Source of the DNA: Campylobacterales bacterium
Lineage (GTDB): Bacteria > Campylobacterota > Campylobacteria > Campylobacterales > QNZT01
Direction of reading: 5' to 3'
Assembly (NCBI GenBank): GCA_027081495.1
Contig: JALWKJ010000211.1
Coordinates: forward strand, 21,794 to 36,162
DNA: 14,369 nt
Part shown: positions 1 to 6,388 of the stretch, in pieces
Numbering within the stretch: position 1 is the stretch's first letter
Layout of the letters: each line of letters opens with the position of its first letter
Notes under the pieces: generated by a model
Told to the model about the DNA's origin: nothing
The model's database searches: none
Seen by the model: only the letters and a program-made list of their open reading frames with translations
Position numbers and translations under genes: made by a program

Positions 1-75
1 GAATTATACTGAATGACTAAGTTGATTTAATTATTGCCCAAATAAAAAAATAAATAAAGAAAAAATAAAAAATGC

Positions 76-321
76 ATTATATGCAGTGGATTTATGTCAG
101 ATAATAAAGAATCATTAGAGCTAATTCAAAAAAAGAGTGAAAATATTGTTACCAAAGTCCCGATTCTCGGGCAAATTCCAATCTTAGGACATGCTTTCAG
201 GAGCAAGAAAAAAGTTAACTCTAAGAGTGAATTGATTATAGTAATGACACCAAAACTTGTACGAGGTGATGAAGGCGAACCGACTCTCGAAAAACTAGAA
301 AACGGTTTTAGCTACGATTGA
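76..321 (+). pseudogene. mshL: C-terminal remnant of an MshL/GspD-type secretin
   Basis: The in-frame translation matches the very end of the secretin domain of MSHA/type II secretin proteins, which form the outer-membrane pore for a pilus or pseudopilus. The signature is visible as IICSGFMSD (family form IIIGGFMSD), then VPILGQIPILGHAF and SELIIVMTPKLV. A full MshL is usually around 500-600 residues; only about 80 remain. The family-like residues begin about six codons before the first usable ATG (94), and stops lie in all three forward frames within the first 60 bases, so the missing part cannot be joined by a simple frameshift. The upstream bases are A-rich and look non-coding. The ATG at 94 has only a weak ribosome site, and translation from it would give a 75-residue barrel fragment. 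It sits 36 bp before mshM, as expected for mshL synteny. A functional small protein is possible but unlikely. Confidence 0.75.
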
Positions 322-326
322 TCGAC

Positions 327-357
327 TTCACCTCCTGCAAACAATAAAAGAGGTGAA
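327..357 (+). promoter_or_regulatory. Hairpin overlapping the mshM ribosome binding site
   Basis: TTCACCTC (327-334) is a perfect reverse complement of GAGGTGAA (350-357), separated by a 15-nt A-rich loop. The right arm is the Shine-Dalgarno region of mshM, and the ATG follows immediately at 358. If the stem forms in the mRNA, it hides the ribosome site. There is no T-run after it, so it does not look like a terminator. That the stem controls translation is inference. Confidence 0.45.
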
Positions 358-1161
358 ATGAATCAATTTGCGGAAGCCAAAGAGCTATTTAGTGACGACT
401 TCGATCTAAGCGGCTATTTTGACAGTCTCTCCTTTGAGTATGCCAAAAAACAGTTGATAGATGCTATGCAAGTGCATGATATGCCTTTGATATTTGTACT
501 TGGGAATCCCGGAACGGGAAAAAGTTTTTTATTAAATTATATTCATCAAAAAGTCACAAGCGTAAAAGTCGCAAAATACTTCACCCATCCCTACTTTGAC
601 GAAAAAGAGTTTTTAGAGACTCTTTTAAGTCTCGCGGGAAGAAATATCGCACATAACGAATACTCTACCGAAACTCTTATCTCGAATCTGAAAAAAAACT
701 TTAATAATCTCGAATACACCGTATTTATAGACGAGGCGCAACTACTTACCGAGGATCAGGTAGAGCTTATCCGCATATTGAGCGATCAAAAAATATTTCA
801 ATTCGTTCTTGCTATGCATAAAAAAGAAGGAAACTATATACTTCAAAAAGATCACTTCAAATCAAGAACGAATAAACGCATAGAACTTGAAGGTTTAAGC
901 GACAAAGAGATAGGACGATATATCGAAAGCCGCCTTCTTGCAAACAATTTTTCTACTATTGCGGCTATGTTCAAAAAATCTCACTTGAAATTTATCGCCA
1001 AATATGCACAAGGAAACTTCCGAACGACAAAAAAAATAGTCAAAACGCTATTGGAAATTTTAAATATCGCAAATAGAGAAGGTTATAAAAAATATAGCAA
1101 GATAAACGACGCCACATTAACTATGGCGGTCATAGATACAGGACTTATCGATGTTAAATAA
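358..1161 (+). CDS. mshM: ExeA/MshM-type AAA+ ATPase
   Basis: This is a 267-residue P-loop ATPase of the ExeA/GspA/MshM family, which helps assemble or place the secretin or pilus machine and acts at the cytoplasmic face of the inner membrane. Walker A is GNPGTGKS (residues 49-56) and Walker B is VFIDEAQ (122-128), the DEAQ form typical of ExeA. A basic SRTNKRIELEGLS stretch followed by helices to about residue 240 fits the sensor and lid region. Unlike Aeromonas ExeA there is no C-terminal transmembrane segment or peptidoglycan-binding domain, as in MshM. The start is fixed by GAGGTG placed just before the ATG at 358, a site caught in an inverted repeat. It lies between a secretin remnant and a TPR gene whose start overlaps it by 11 bp. 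The symbol rests on the L-M-N-E-G gene order as much as on sequence. Confidence 0.85.
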   Translation: MNQFAEAKELFSDDFDLSGYFDSLSFEYAKKQLIDAMQVHDMPLIFVLGNPGTGKSFLLNYIHQKVTSVKVAKYFTHPYFDEKEFLETLLSLAGRNIAHNEYSTETLISNLKKNFNNLEYTVFIDEAQLLTEDQVELIRILSDQKIFQFVLAMHKKEGNYILQKDHFKSRTNKRIELEGLSDKEIGRYIESRLLANNFSTIAAMFKKSHLKFIAKYAQGNFRTTKKIVKTLLEILNIANREGYKKYSKINDATLTMAVIDTGLIDVK

Positions 1162-1807
1162 CAATTTCAGCAAACTCGTTAAACTTTACGGAAAATATAA
1201 AACAAGACAGAGGAATAAAAAGATTTTAAAAATCTTTTTACCTCTATTTCTCATTTTAGGGGCGCTTTTTCTAATTTTTCAAAATTCACAAAATCATTCC
1301 GCTCCCCAAAACAAAAATGAGCCGACCCCCAAAAACACCGAAACGAAATCTACTAAAAAAGAGTCCAAAAATCAAACTCTCTCTAAAGAGCCGGAGAAAA
1401 AAACTCCAAAACAGACGCAAAAAACCTTCGTTGAAATACCAAAAGAAGAGAATATGCCAAAACGGATTGTCAAAAAAAACGAGCCCGCAAAACCGGAAGA
1501 GAGTTTTAGATTAAAGATTACGCAAAGAGAGAGTCTTTATAATCTTCTATTAAATCATAAAAATCAAAAATCATACTCAACCGCCATCAAAATAGCGCAA
1601 TTTTACCTAAATGAAAAAGATTATGAAAAAGCCGTTAAATGGGCTGTCGAAGCAAGTAAAAAAGATCCTTCGCAGGCACAATCTTGGATCATATACGCTC
1701 AGGCGAAAAAAGCTTTAGGCAAACCGGAAGTCGCAAAAAAAGCGCTCTTAATATTTTTAAAACACAACTACTCTCAACAGGCACAAAATTTGCTAGATAG
1801 CCTCTAA
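1151..1807 (+). CDS. mshN: MshN-like membrane-anchored TPR protein
   Basis: This 218-residue protein has three parts. A short basic N-terminus leads into one transmembrane helix (about residues 25-44, LPLFLILGALFLIF). A Lys/Glu/Pro/Thr-rich low-complexity linker follows (about 46-115). A C-terminal all-helical region (about 125-218) contains TPR-like pairs such as YSTAIKIAQFYLNEKDYEKAVKWAVEASKKDP, quoted here in brief as the A-x3-A and DYEKAV patterns. The topology is that of MshN: cytoplasmic tail, single span, and a periplasmic TPR domain that probably docks other pilus parts. The ATG at 1151 lies inside the end of mshM (11-bp overlap), suggesting translational coupling. The 5' part of the gene carries a long AT-rich inverted repeat. 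Sequence identity in this family is low, so the symbol is supported mainly by architecture and position. Confidence 0.7.
   Translation: MLNNNFSKLVKLYGKYKTRQRNKKILKIFLPLFLILGALFLIFQNSQNHSAPQNKNEPTPKNTETKSTKKESKNQTLSKEPEKKTPKQTQKTFVEIPKEENMPKRIVKKNEPAKPEESFRLKITQRESLYNLLLNHKNQKSYSTAIKIAQFYLNEKDYEKAVKWAVEASKKDPSQAQSWIIYAQAKKALGKPEVAKKALLIFLKHNYSQQAQNLLDSL
1209..1245 (+). repeat. Long inverted repeat within the start of mshN
   Basis: AGAGGAATAAAAAGATTTT (1209-1227) is complementary to AAAATCTTTTTACCTCT (1229-1245) except for two extra bases in the left arm. Folded RNA would have an AGAGG/CCTCT base, a two-base bulge and an A/U-rich upper stem. It lies in coding sequence for the basic stretch just before the mshN membrane helix, so part of the symmetry may come from Lys/Leu/Phe codons in AT-rich DNA. 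Confidence 0.5.
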
Positions 1808-1838
1808 AAAGGGGTTTTTACTCCTAACGGGGTTTTAT

Positions 1839-3503
1839 ATGCATAAAAATCTTAGAATCGGCGATATTCTGATCGAAGAAGGTTTAATAACAAAAAACCA
1901 ACTCTTGGATGCATTGGCTATACAAAAACAGAGCAATTACGATAAAAAACTGGGCGAAATATTTATAAGCGAAGGTCTTATAAGTGAAAAAGAGCTTGCT
2001 TTAGTTTTAGCCGATCAACTCGATATGGAATTTTTGGATCTTTACAGCGTTGAAATAAACCTCAACCTTTTAAAAAACTATCCGATACAAATTTTAAGAA
2101 ATGCCGACTCTATCATATTCAAAGAGGATGAAGATTTTATTCATGTAGCGATAGCCGATCCGTTAAATTACGACGCTTTGGAAATTTTGGAAAGATCTAT
2201 CGTCATAAAGCCTATCAAATTTTATATAGCTCTAAAAAACGACATTCGCCATATATATGAAAGACTTGAGATTATCGAAACGGCAAAAGCGCTGATGAAT
2301 CAAGTAAAACAGGAAATTTCATCTTCCGATTTTAAACTCGATAATGAACAAAGCGCCATAATGCTGCTTATAGAGCAGATTTTAAAAAGCTCCATCATAA
2401 ACAACGCGAGCGATATTCATATAGAACCCGGAATAAGCGATGTATCGGTAAGAAATAGAGTTGACGGCGTGCTTAGAGAGATATTCGTTTTGGATATGGA
2501 TGTTTACAACGCATTGGTATCTCGTATAAAAATTCTTGGAAATCTCGATATCTCGGAAAAAAGACGATCGCAAGACGGTAGATTTTCAATGCAAATCAAC
2601 TCAAGAGATTATGATTTCAGGCTCTCTACGGCGCCCACGCTTCACGGCGAATCGATTGTCATGAGGATACTCGATCAGCAAAAAATTCTTTTAACCTTAA
2701 ATGAACTGGGCATGAGCGAAAAAAATCTTCAAAAATTTCAAACTCTTTTACACGCGCCCTATGGAATCGTATTTGTAACGGGACCTACCGGAAGCGGAAA
2801 AACAACTACCCTTTATGCCGCGCTAAACGATATCAAAGATATCGAAAATAAAATAATAACGATAGAAGATCCTATAGAGTACCAGCTACCGCTAGTGCAG
2901 CAGATTCAAACAAACGACAAAATAAACTACGGTTTTAGCGATGTTCTTCGCTCAGTCCTAAGACAAGATCCGGATATTATAATGGTAGGCGAAACAAGGG
3001 ATAAAGAGACGCTTACAACCGCCGTAGGCGCTTCTCTTACGGGGCATTTGGTATTTTCTACCCTTCACACAAACGATGCTCCAAGCGCAATAACCAGAAT
3101 GGTACAGATGGGACTACAATCTTACCTTATCGCGGATTCACTAGTGGGGGTAGTTACCCAAAGACTCGTAAGAAAAATTTGTCCCTACTGCAAATGCGAA
3201 CATAAACCTCAACTGACTCTTCTTGACAAACTTCAAGCGTATCTGCCCCAAAACCCATCTTTTCATACGGGAAAAGGGTGCGCAAAATGCGGCTTTACGG
3301 GATATCTCGGAAGGGTTATGATATGTGAAATTCTTCAAATAGACGCAAACCTTTCAAATCAAATCTCTTTGGGTAAAAATAGGTATGAAATCAACGAAGC
3401 GGCGATAAAAAGCGGATATGAGCCCATGATCGTTGACGGTATAGCAAAAGCTCTTGAGGGCATAACCACTATCGAAGAAGTTACCAGAGTAGTCAAAATA
3501 TGA
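1839..3503 (+). CDS. mshE: Pilus/secretion assembly ATPase (MshE/PilB/GspE)
   Basis: This 554-residue secretion ATPase powers pilus (pseudopilus) subunit assembly as a cytoplasmic hexamer bound to the platform protein. The N-terminal domain shows the paired MshE/T2SSE-N repeats LRIGDILIEEGLIT and LGEIFISEGLIS (residues 5-50), which in Vibrio MshE bind cyclic di-GMP. Walker A is GPTGSGKT (315-322), and the Asp box and Walker B (DPDIIMVGE, 377-385) follow. The His box contains TGH (H403) and LHTNDA. The zinc-binding cysteine cluster is C448/C451 and C481/C484, with an extra C453. All hallmarks are intact. The start at 1839 has a poor ribosome site (GGGG some 6 bases upstream), and a 31-bp gap separates it from mshN. 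The stop overlaps the mshG start by 4 bp (ATGA). Whether it binds c-di-GMP here is inference. Confidence 0.93.
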   Translation: MHKNLRIGDILIEEGLITKNQLLDALAIQKQSNYDKKLGEIFISEGLISEKELALVLADQLDMEFLDLYSVEINLNLLKNYPIQILRNADSIIFKEDEDFIHVAIADPLNYDALEILERSIVIKPIKFYIALKNDIRHIYERLEIIETAKALMNQVKQEISSSDFKLDNEQSAIMLLIEQILKSSIINNASDIHIEPGISDVSVRNRVDGVLREIFVLDMDVYNALVSRIKILGNLDISEKRRSQDGRFSMQINSRDYDFRLSTAPTLHGESIVMRILDQQKILLTLNELGMSEKNLQKFQTLLHAPYGIVFVTGPTGSGKTTTLYAALNDIKDIENKIITIEDPIEYQLPLVQQIQTNDKINYGFSDVLRSVLRQDPDIIMVGETRDKETLTTAVGASLTGHLVFSTLHTNDAPSAITRMVQMGLQSYLIADSLVGVVTQRLVRKICPYCKCEHKPQLTLLDKLQAYLPQNPSFHTGKGCAKCGFTGYLGRVMICEILQIDANLSNQISLGKNRYEINEAAIKSGYEPMIVDGIAKALEGITTIEEVTRVVKI

Positions 3504-4741
3504 AATACTTTGAGATAAACTATTTAAGCGGCGGAGAGAAAAATGTCACTATCATTACATCGCCTCATAAAATAGACGCTCTTAAACAATTTCAAAATAT
3601 GGCGCTTGGGGTTTTGGTATCCATAGAGGAGATAAACGAACCGCTCTCTTTTAAATTTCAAAAACTACAAGCCGCTTTCCAAAACTCTTCACTAAAAAGA
3701 AGGGTGCCTCTTGAACCTTATATCGCCGCGTTAAGACAACTTGGAGTGATGCTTGACGCCGGTATATCGATCAATCAATGTTTCGACGAGGTTGTAAGCA
3801 CAACCGACGACAAAAGAACAAAAAAGGTTCTTTTACAAATATCCCAAAAAATTGAAGCGGGTGAATCGATAGGAGCGGCATTTGAAGATTTTTCATTTGA
3901 GCTGGGAAGCGTTTCCGCGGCTATTATAAAACTGGGAGAACAAACGGGCACGCTCTCTGAGGAAGTTACAAAACTGGCCAATATTCTTGACGAAATTCAC
4001 CAAAACAGAAAAAAACTAAAAAAAGCTCTCAGGTATCCGGCTATCGTTTTTAGCGTCATGATAATAGCGTTTATCGCCGTTATACAGATGGTCGTACCGC
4101 AATTTAAAGAGATGTTTGAAGAGTTCGACAGCGAACTTCCATATCCTACAAGGTTGCTTTTGGGACTTCAAGAGTTTGTTTCACAAAATGGAGTATATAT
4201 CATATTGGGCGTAATTATTTTAGTCGCGTTGCACTCTTTTTTATATCAAGCAAAGGGTAAATACAAATACTATTTTGATAAGTATATACTAAAAGTCTAT
4301 CTCGCCGGAAAAATTACAAAACTATCTATGCTCGGTCGTTATATATTCGTTTTCGACAAATTAACAAATTCCGGCGTACCGATCATAAAGGCTCTTAGTA
4401 TTGCCGAAAATATAGTTGAAAACGAATATCTCAAAGAGAGATTTTCAACCATTAAAGGCGCGATCGAAGAAGGACGATCGCTGACAGAGGGATTCAAAAA
4501 CAGCGGACAATTCGAGAATATGGTTATTCAAATGATAAAGGCGGGAGAATCCAGCGGCTCTTTGAATAAAATGCTGGCAAAAATCGATAAATACTACGGC
4601 GAAAAATATAGCGATCTGGTTGATAATATATCGACATATATAGAACCGATCATGATCGCCGCGCTGGCATCGTTTTTGGCGCTTTTAGCGCTTGGAATAT
4701 TTTTGCCGATGTGGTCAATGGCGGAAGTTATGGACAAGTAA
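3500..4741 (+). CDS. mshG: Pilus platform protein (MshG/PilC/GspF)
   Basis: This 413-residue polytopic inner-membrane protein of the T2SSF family is the platform on which the assembly ATPase acts. Two homologous cytoplasmic T2SSF domains are visible. The first contains LRQLGVMLDAGISINQCFDEV (about 75-95, with the GxxLxAGxxI signature). The second contains YIFVFDKLTNSGVPIIKALS (about 276-296). Membrane spans lie at about 178-200, 231-250 and 383-407. The N-terminal β-rich leader (MKYFEINYLSGGEK) is typical of the family. Length is normal for PilC/GspF. It is translationally coupled to mshE through a 4-bp ATGA overlap. The last 14 bp overlap the 3' end of the convergent prepilin gene, so no terminator fits between them. 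Confidence 0.93.
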   Translation: MKYFEINYLSGGEKNVTIITSPHKIDALKQFQNMALGVLVSIEEINEPLSFKFQKLQAAFQNSSLKRRVPLEPYIAALRQLGVMLDAGISINQCFDEVVSTTDDKRTKKVLLQISQKIEAGESIGAAFEDFSFELGSVSAAIIKLGEQTGTLSEEVTKLANILDEIHQNRKKLKKALRYPAIVFSVMIIAFIAVIQMVVPQFKEMFEEFDSELPYPTRLLLGLQEFVSQNGVYIILGVIILVALHSFLYQAKGKYKYYFDKYILKVYLAGKITKLSMLGRYIFVFDKLTNSGVPIIKALSIAENIVENEYLKERFSTIKGAIEEGRSLTEGFKNSGQFENMVIQMIKAGESSGSLNKMLAKIDKYYGEKYSDLVDNISTYIEPIMIAALASFLALLALGIFLPMWSMAEVMDK

Positions 4742-5396
4742 CGCTAAAACCCATACCAAGCGCGCTGTCGCTAAAATCGACCGCAAGAGTACCGTTTACA
4801 TCGATAAGAACAAAATCGCCGGATATGATCTTTTTTTCACCAAATCGATCGCTTTTAATCCTACAACTTCCGTTTACCTCGGGAGCATATAACCAAAAAT
4901 CGTTTCTATCGGGCTTTCTTAGCGTATCGCGACCGATTACACCGGTTGGATATTTTATACCCCTTACGGGATCCGTCGCTTTTGCGGTAAAAAGTCTATA
5001 TCTCATTTTTGACTGAGTAAGAAGATCGGTTTGAGCTTTAAAATCGCTTTTTGAAGAAGATTTTAACAACGCTCCGAAAACATCGCCGTTTCTACTCGTA
5101 TCCCACGGATACCCGCTAGATGAAAGCTCATTGTCTATGTCATCGTCTAAACCGTCATTATCCCAATCAAAATCGTCATCGCTAATACTCCATGCGCTAT
5201 GTATGGATTCAAGAGCCGTCGCTATAGCGGATGCCGTAGAAAGTTCCGTCGCTTTTATCGCTTGATCTTTTACACCGGTAAACTTCGGAACCGCCATAGC
5301 GGCAAGAGTACCGATTATAACGATAACGAATATGAGTTCTACCATCGTAAACGCTTTTTTATTATTTACAAATCCCGCCGTTTTTCCTCTGATCAT
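4728..5396 (-). CDS. Type IV prepilin (MshA/GspG-like), disulfide form
   Basis: This is a 222-residue prepilin. A 15-residue leader ends in KKA, followed by the prepilin-peptidase site and hydrophobic helix FTMVELIFVIVIIGTLAAMA. F16 would be the first mature residue and E20 the conserved Glu5. The residue before cleavage is Ala rather than the usual Gly, which prepilin peptidases tolerate. C178 and C221 near the C-terminus probably close a D-region disulfide loop as in type IV pilins. An acidic stretch with D-x-D-x-D-G spacing (residues 77-88) resembles a calcium loop. The start is supported by AAAGG 8 bases upstream. It shares the KPDRNDFW block (161-168) with the neighbouring pilin. It lies tail-to-tail with mshG, and it could be the major or a minor subunit of the adjacent machine. 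Confidence 0.9.
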   Translation of the reverse strand: MIRGKTAGFVNNKKAFTMVELIFVIVIIGTLAAMAVPKFTGVKDQAIKATELSTASAIATALESIHSAWSISDDDFDWDNDGLDDDIDNELSSSGYPWDTSRNGDVFGALLKSSSKSDFKAQTDLLTQSKMRYRLFTAKATDPVRGIKYPTGVIGRDTLRKPDRNDFWLYAPEVNGSCRIKSDRFGEKKIISGDFVLIDVNGTLAVDFSDSALGMGFSVTCP

Positions 5397-5532
5397 AAAA
5401 TTACCTTTTATCGTTTATACTTATAAATCGTCACGGTAAGATTATTTTGAAACAATTTATCGAATTGAATTTTATTTTGAAGATTTTTTTTACTTTTTGT
5501 GACAAATAGGAGAAGAGATAAAAAGTTGTATT

Positions 5533-5561
5533 TATCACTCTTTGTATAACAAAGAGTGATA
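5533..5561 (-). terminator. Strong hairpin after the upstream pilin gene
   Basis: A perfect 12-bp stem with a 5-nt loop is formed by TATCACTCTTTG and CAAAGAGTGATA around TATAA. It begins 18 bases beyond the stop of the pilin gene at 5580, on that gene's downstream side. In the minus direction a T-run (TTTTT) comes only about 9 bases after the stem, so it is an imperfect intrinsic terminator. It may instead stabilise the 3' end of a highly expressed pilin mRNA. It does not lie next to the other pilin's start. Confidence 0.55.
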
Positions 5562-5579
5562 TGAGTTATTTGACTAGGT

Positions 5580-6287
5580 TTATGGAACGGATACTACATT
5601 GCTATAGTTTGTACCACCATCAATTGATACCGCAATATCGTCATTTGAATCCGGAGCTACATTTCCTGTATAGTTAGCAGCCGTTGTTGTCGGAGCAACA
5701 ATATCTATAAGTTTCAATGTACCGCTTTCTACAGTAGTTTTTACGACACTTGTGCCGTCATGAGTTCCGATTGTGACATCAATTGGAGAGGTGTTAAATA
5801 CCCATACATCATTCTTATCGGGTTTACCGGTAGTATCGGTAGTACTTTTTACGCCGGTAATATGATTTGAAGCGACCCCTTCTAAAAATATTACATCATA
5901 AGTAAGATTGTTATCGGCATCAACACCGGAACTTGTAGCGTTTTTACCCATATCAAGAAATTTAACAACTTTCAAATCCTCGCCTTTTTTTAAAATTTTA
6001 CTTAAAACCTTTTTATTGTCATTAAGAGATTTATATTCGTTTGCACTATCATTTCCCGTCGCTTCAGTCTGATTATGCCACAAAACTCCCATATTGTTAT
6101 AATCTTCTTGCTGAAATGCAATCGCGCCTTCGATAGCTCCATCTAACGACGCTAACGCGTTAACCTCGCTATTTACCTTTGCTCTATCTTTTATATCGCC
6201 AAATTTCGGAATTGCCGCTACACTTAAAATACCTATGATTATAATAACAAAGATCAATTCCACCATTGTAAAACCGTTTCTTCTCAT
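5580..6287 (-). CDS. Type IV prepilin, cysteine-free paralog
   Basis: This 235-residue prepilin has a short leader MRRNG, the processing site G5|F6 and the helix FTMVELIFVIIIIGILSVAA. E10 would be mature Glu5. AAAGGA stands 8-9 bases before the ATG. It is a paralog of the 222-residue pilin: the N-terminal helix continues into PKFGDIKDRAKVNSE, and the block KPDKNDVW (155-162) aligns with KPDRNDFW. The C-terminal third differs: it has no cysteines, is rich in Thr, Asn, Ser and Asp, and ends in a run of short hydrophilic segments, so the D-region disulfide is absent. A hairpin follows it and a 183-bp gap separates it from the second pilin gene, so the two may be separate transcripts. Which of the pair is the major subunit cannot be told. 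Confidence 0.9.
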   Translation of the reverse strand: MRRNGFTMVELIFVIIIIGILSVAAIPKFGDIKDRAKVNSEVNALASLDGAIEGAIAFQQEDYNNMGVLWHNQTEATGNDSANEYKSLNDNKKVLSKILKKGEDLKVVKFLDMGKNATSSGVDADNNLTYDVIFLEGVASNHITGVKSTTDTTGKPDKNDVWVFNTSPIDVTIGTHDGTSVVKTTVESGTLKLIDIVAPTTTAANYTGNVAPDSNDDIAVSIDGGTNYSNVVSVP

Positions 6288-6353
6288 CGAAAAATCCTTT
6301 TAAATTTAAATTTTTATAAACTCTATATCGACTCTTAAAAAAATTTCTTTACA

Positions 6354-6365
6354 TTTTGGTACAAT
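6354..6365 (+). promoter_or_regulatory. Candidate moeA promoter -10 region
   Basis: TTTTGGTACAAT resembles the extended -10 form (TTTTGnTATAAT) seen in Campylobacterota housekeeping promoters, which often lack a clear -35 and have T-rich sequence upstream. It lies 24 bases before the moeA ATG at 6389, leaving room for a short leader with the AAAGGA ribosome site. No start-site data support it. Confidence 0.45.
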
Positions 6366-6388
6366 ATTTTAAAAAAGAAAGGATATCC

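Noticed and set aside
73..85. Palindrome TGCAT-TAT-ATGCA at the edge of the secretin remnant as a recombination or insertion scar
   Set aside because: Five-base arms are too short to mean much, and no duplicated flank or transposase sequence is visible.
1317..1514. 65-codon basic frame inside mshN
   Set aside because: It is the other-frame reading of the Lys/Pro-rich linker and has no independent support.
1806..1836. Direct repeat GGGGTTTT (1811-1818 and 1829-1836) and AAAAAGGGGTTTTT before mshE as a terminator or operator
   Set aside because: The possible stem is only A-T pairs around a G loop, the repeat is short, and the operon appears to continue into mshE.
6356..6388. Longer moeA start at TTG 6356 adding 11 residues
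   Set aside because: That TTG falls in the predicted -10 promoter sequence, has no ribosome site, and the ATG at 6389 has AAAGGA in front and gives the normal MoeA N-terminus.
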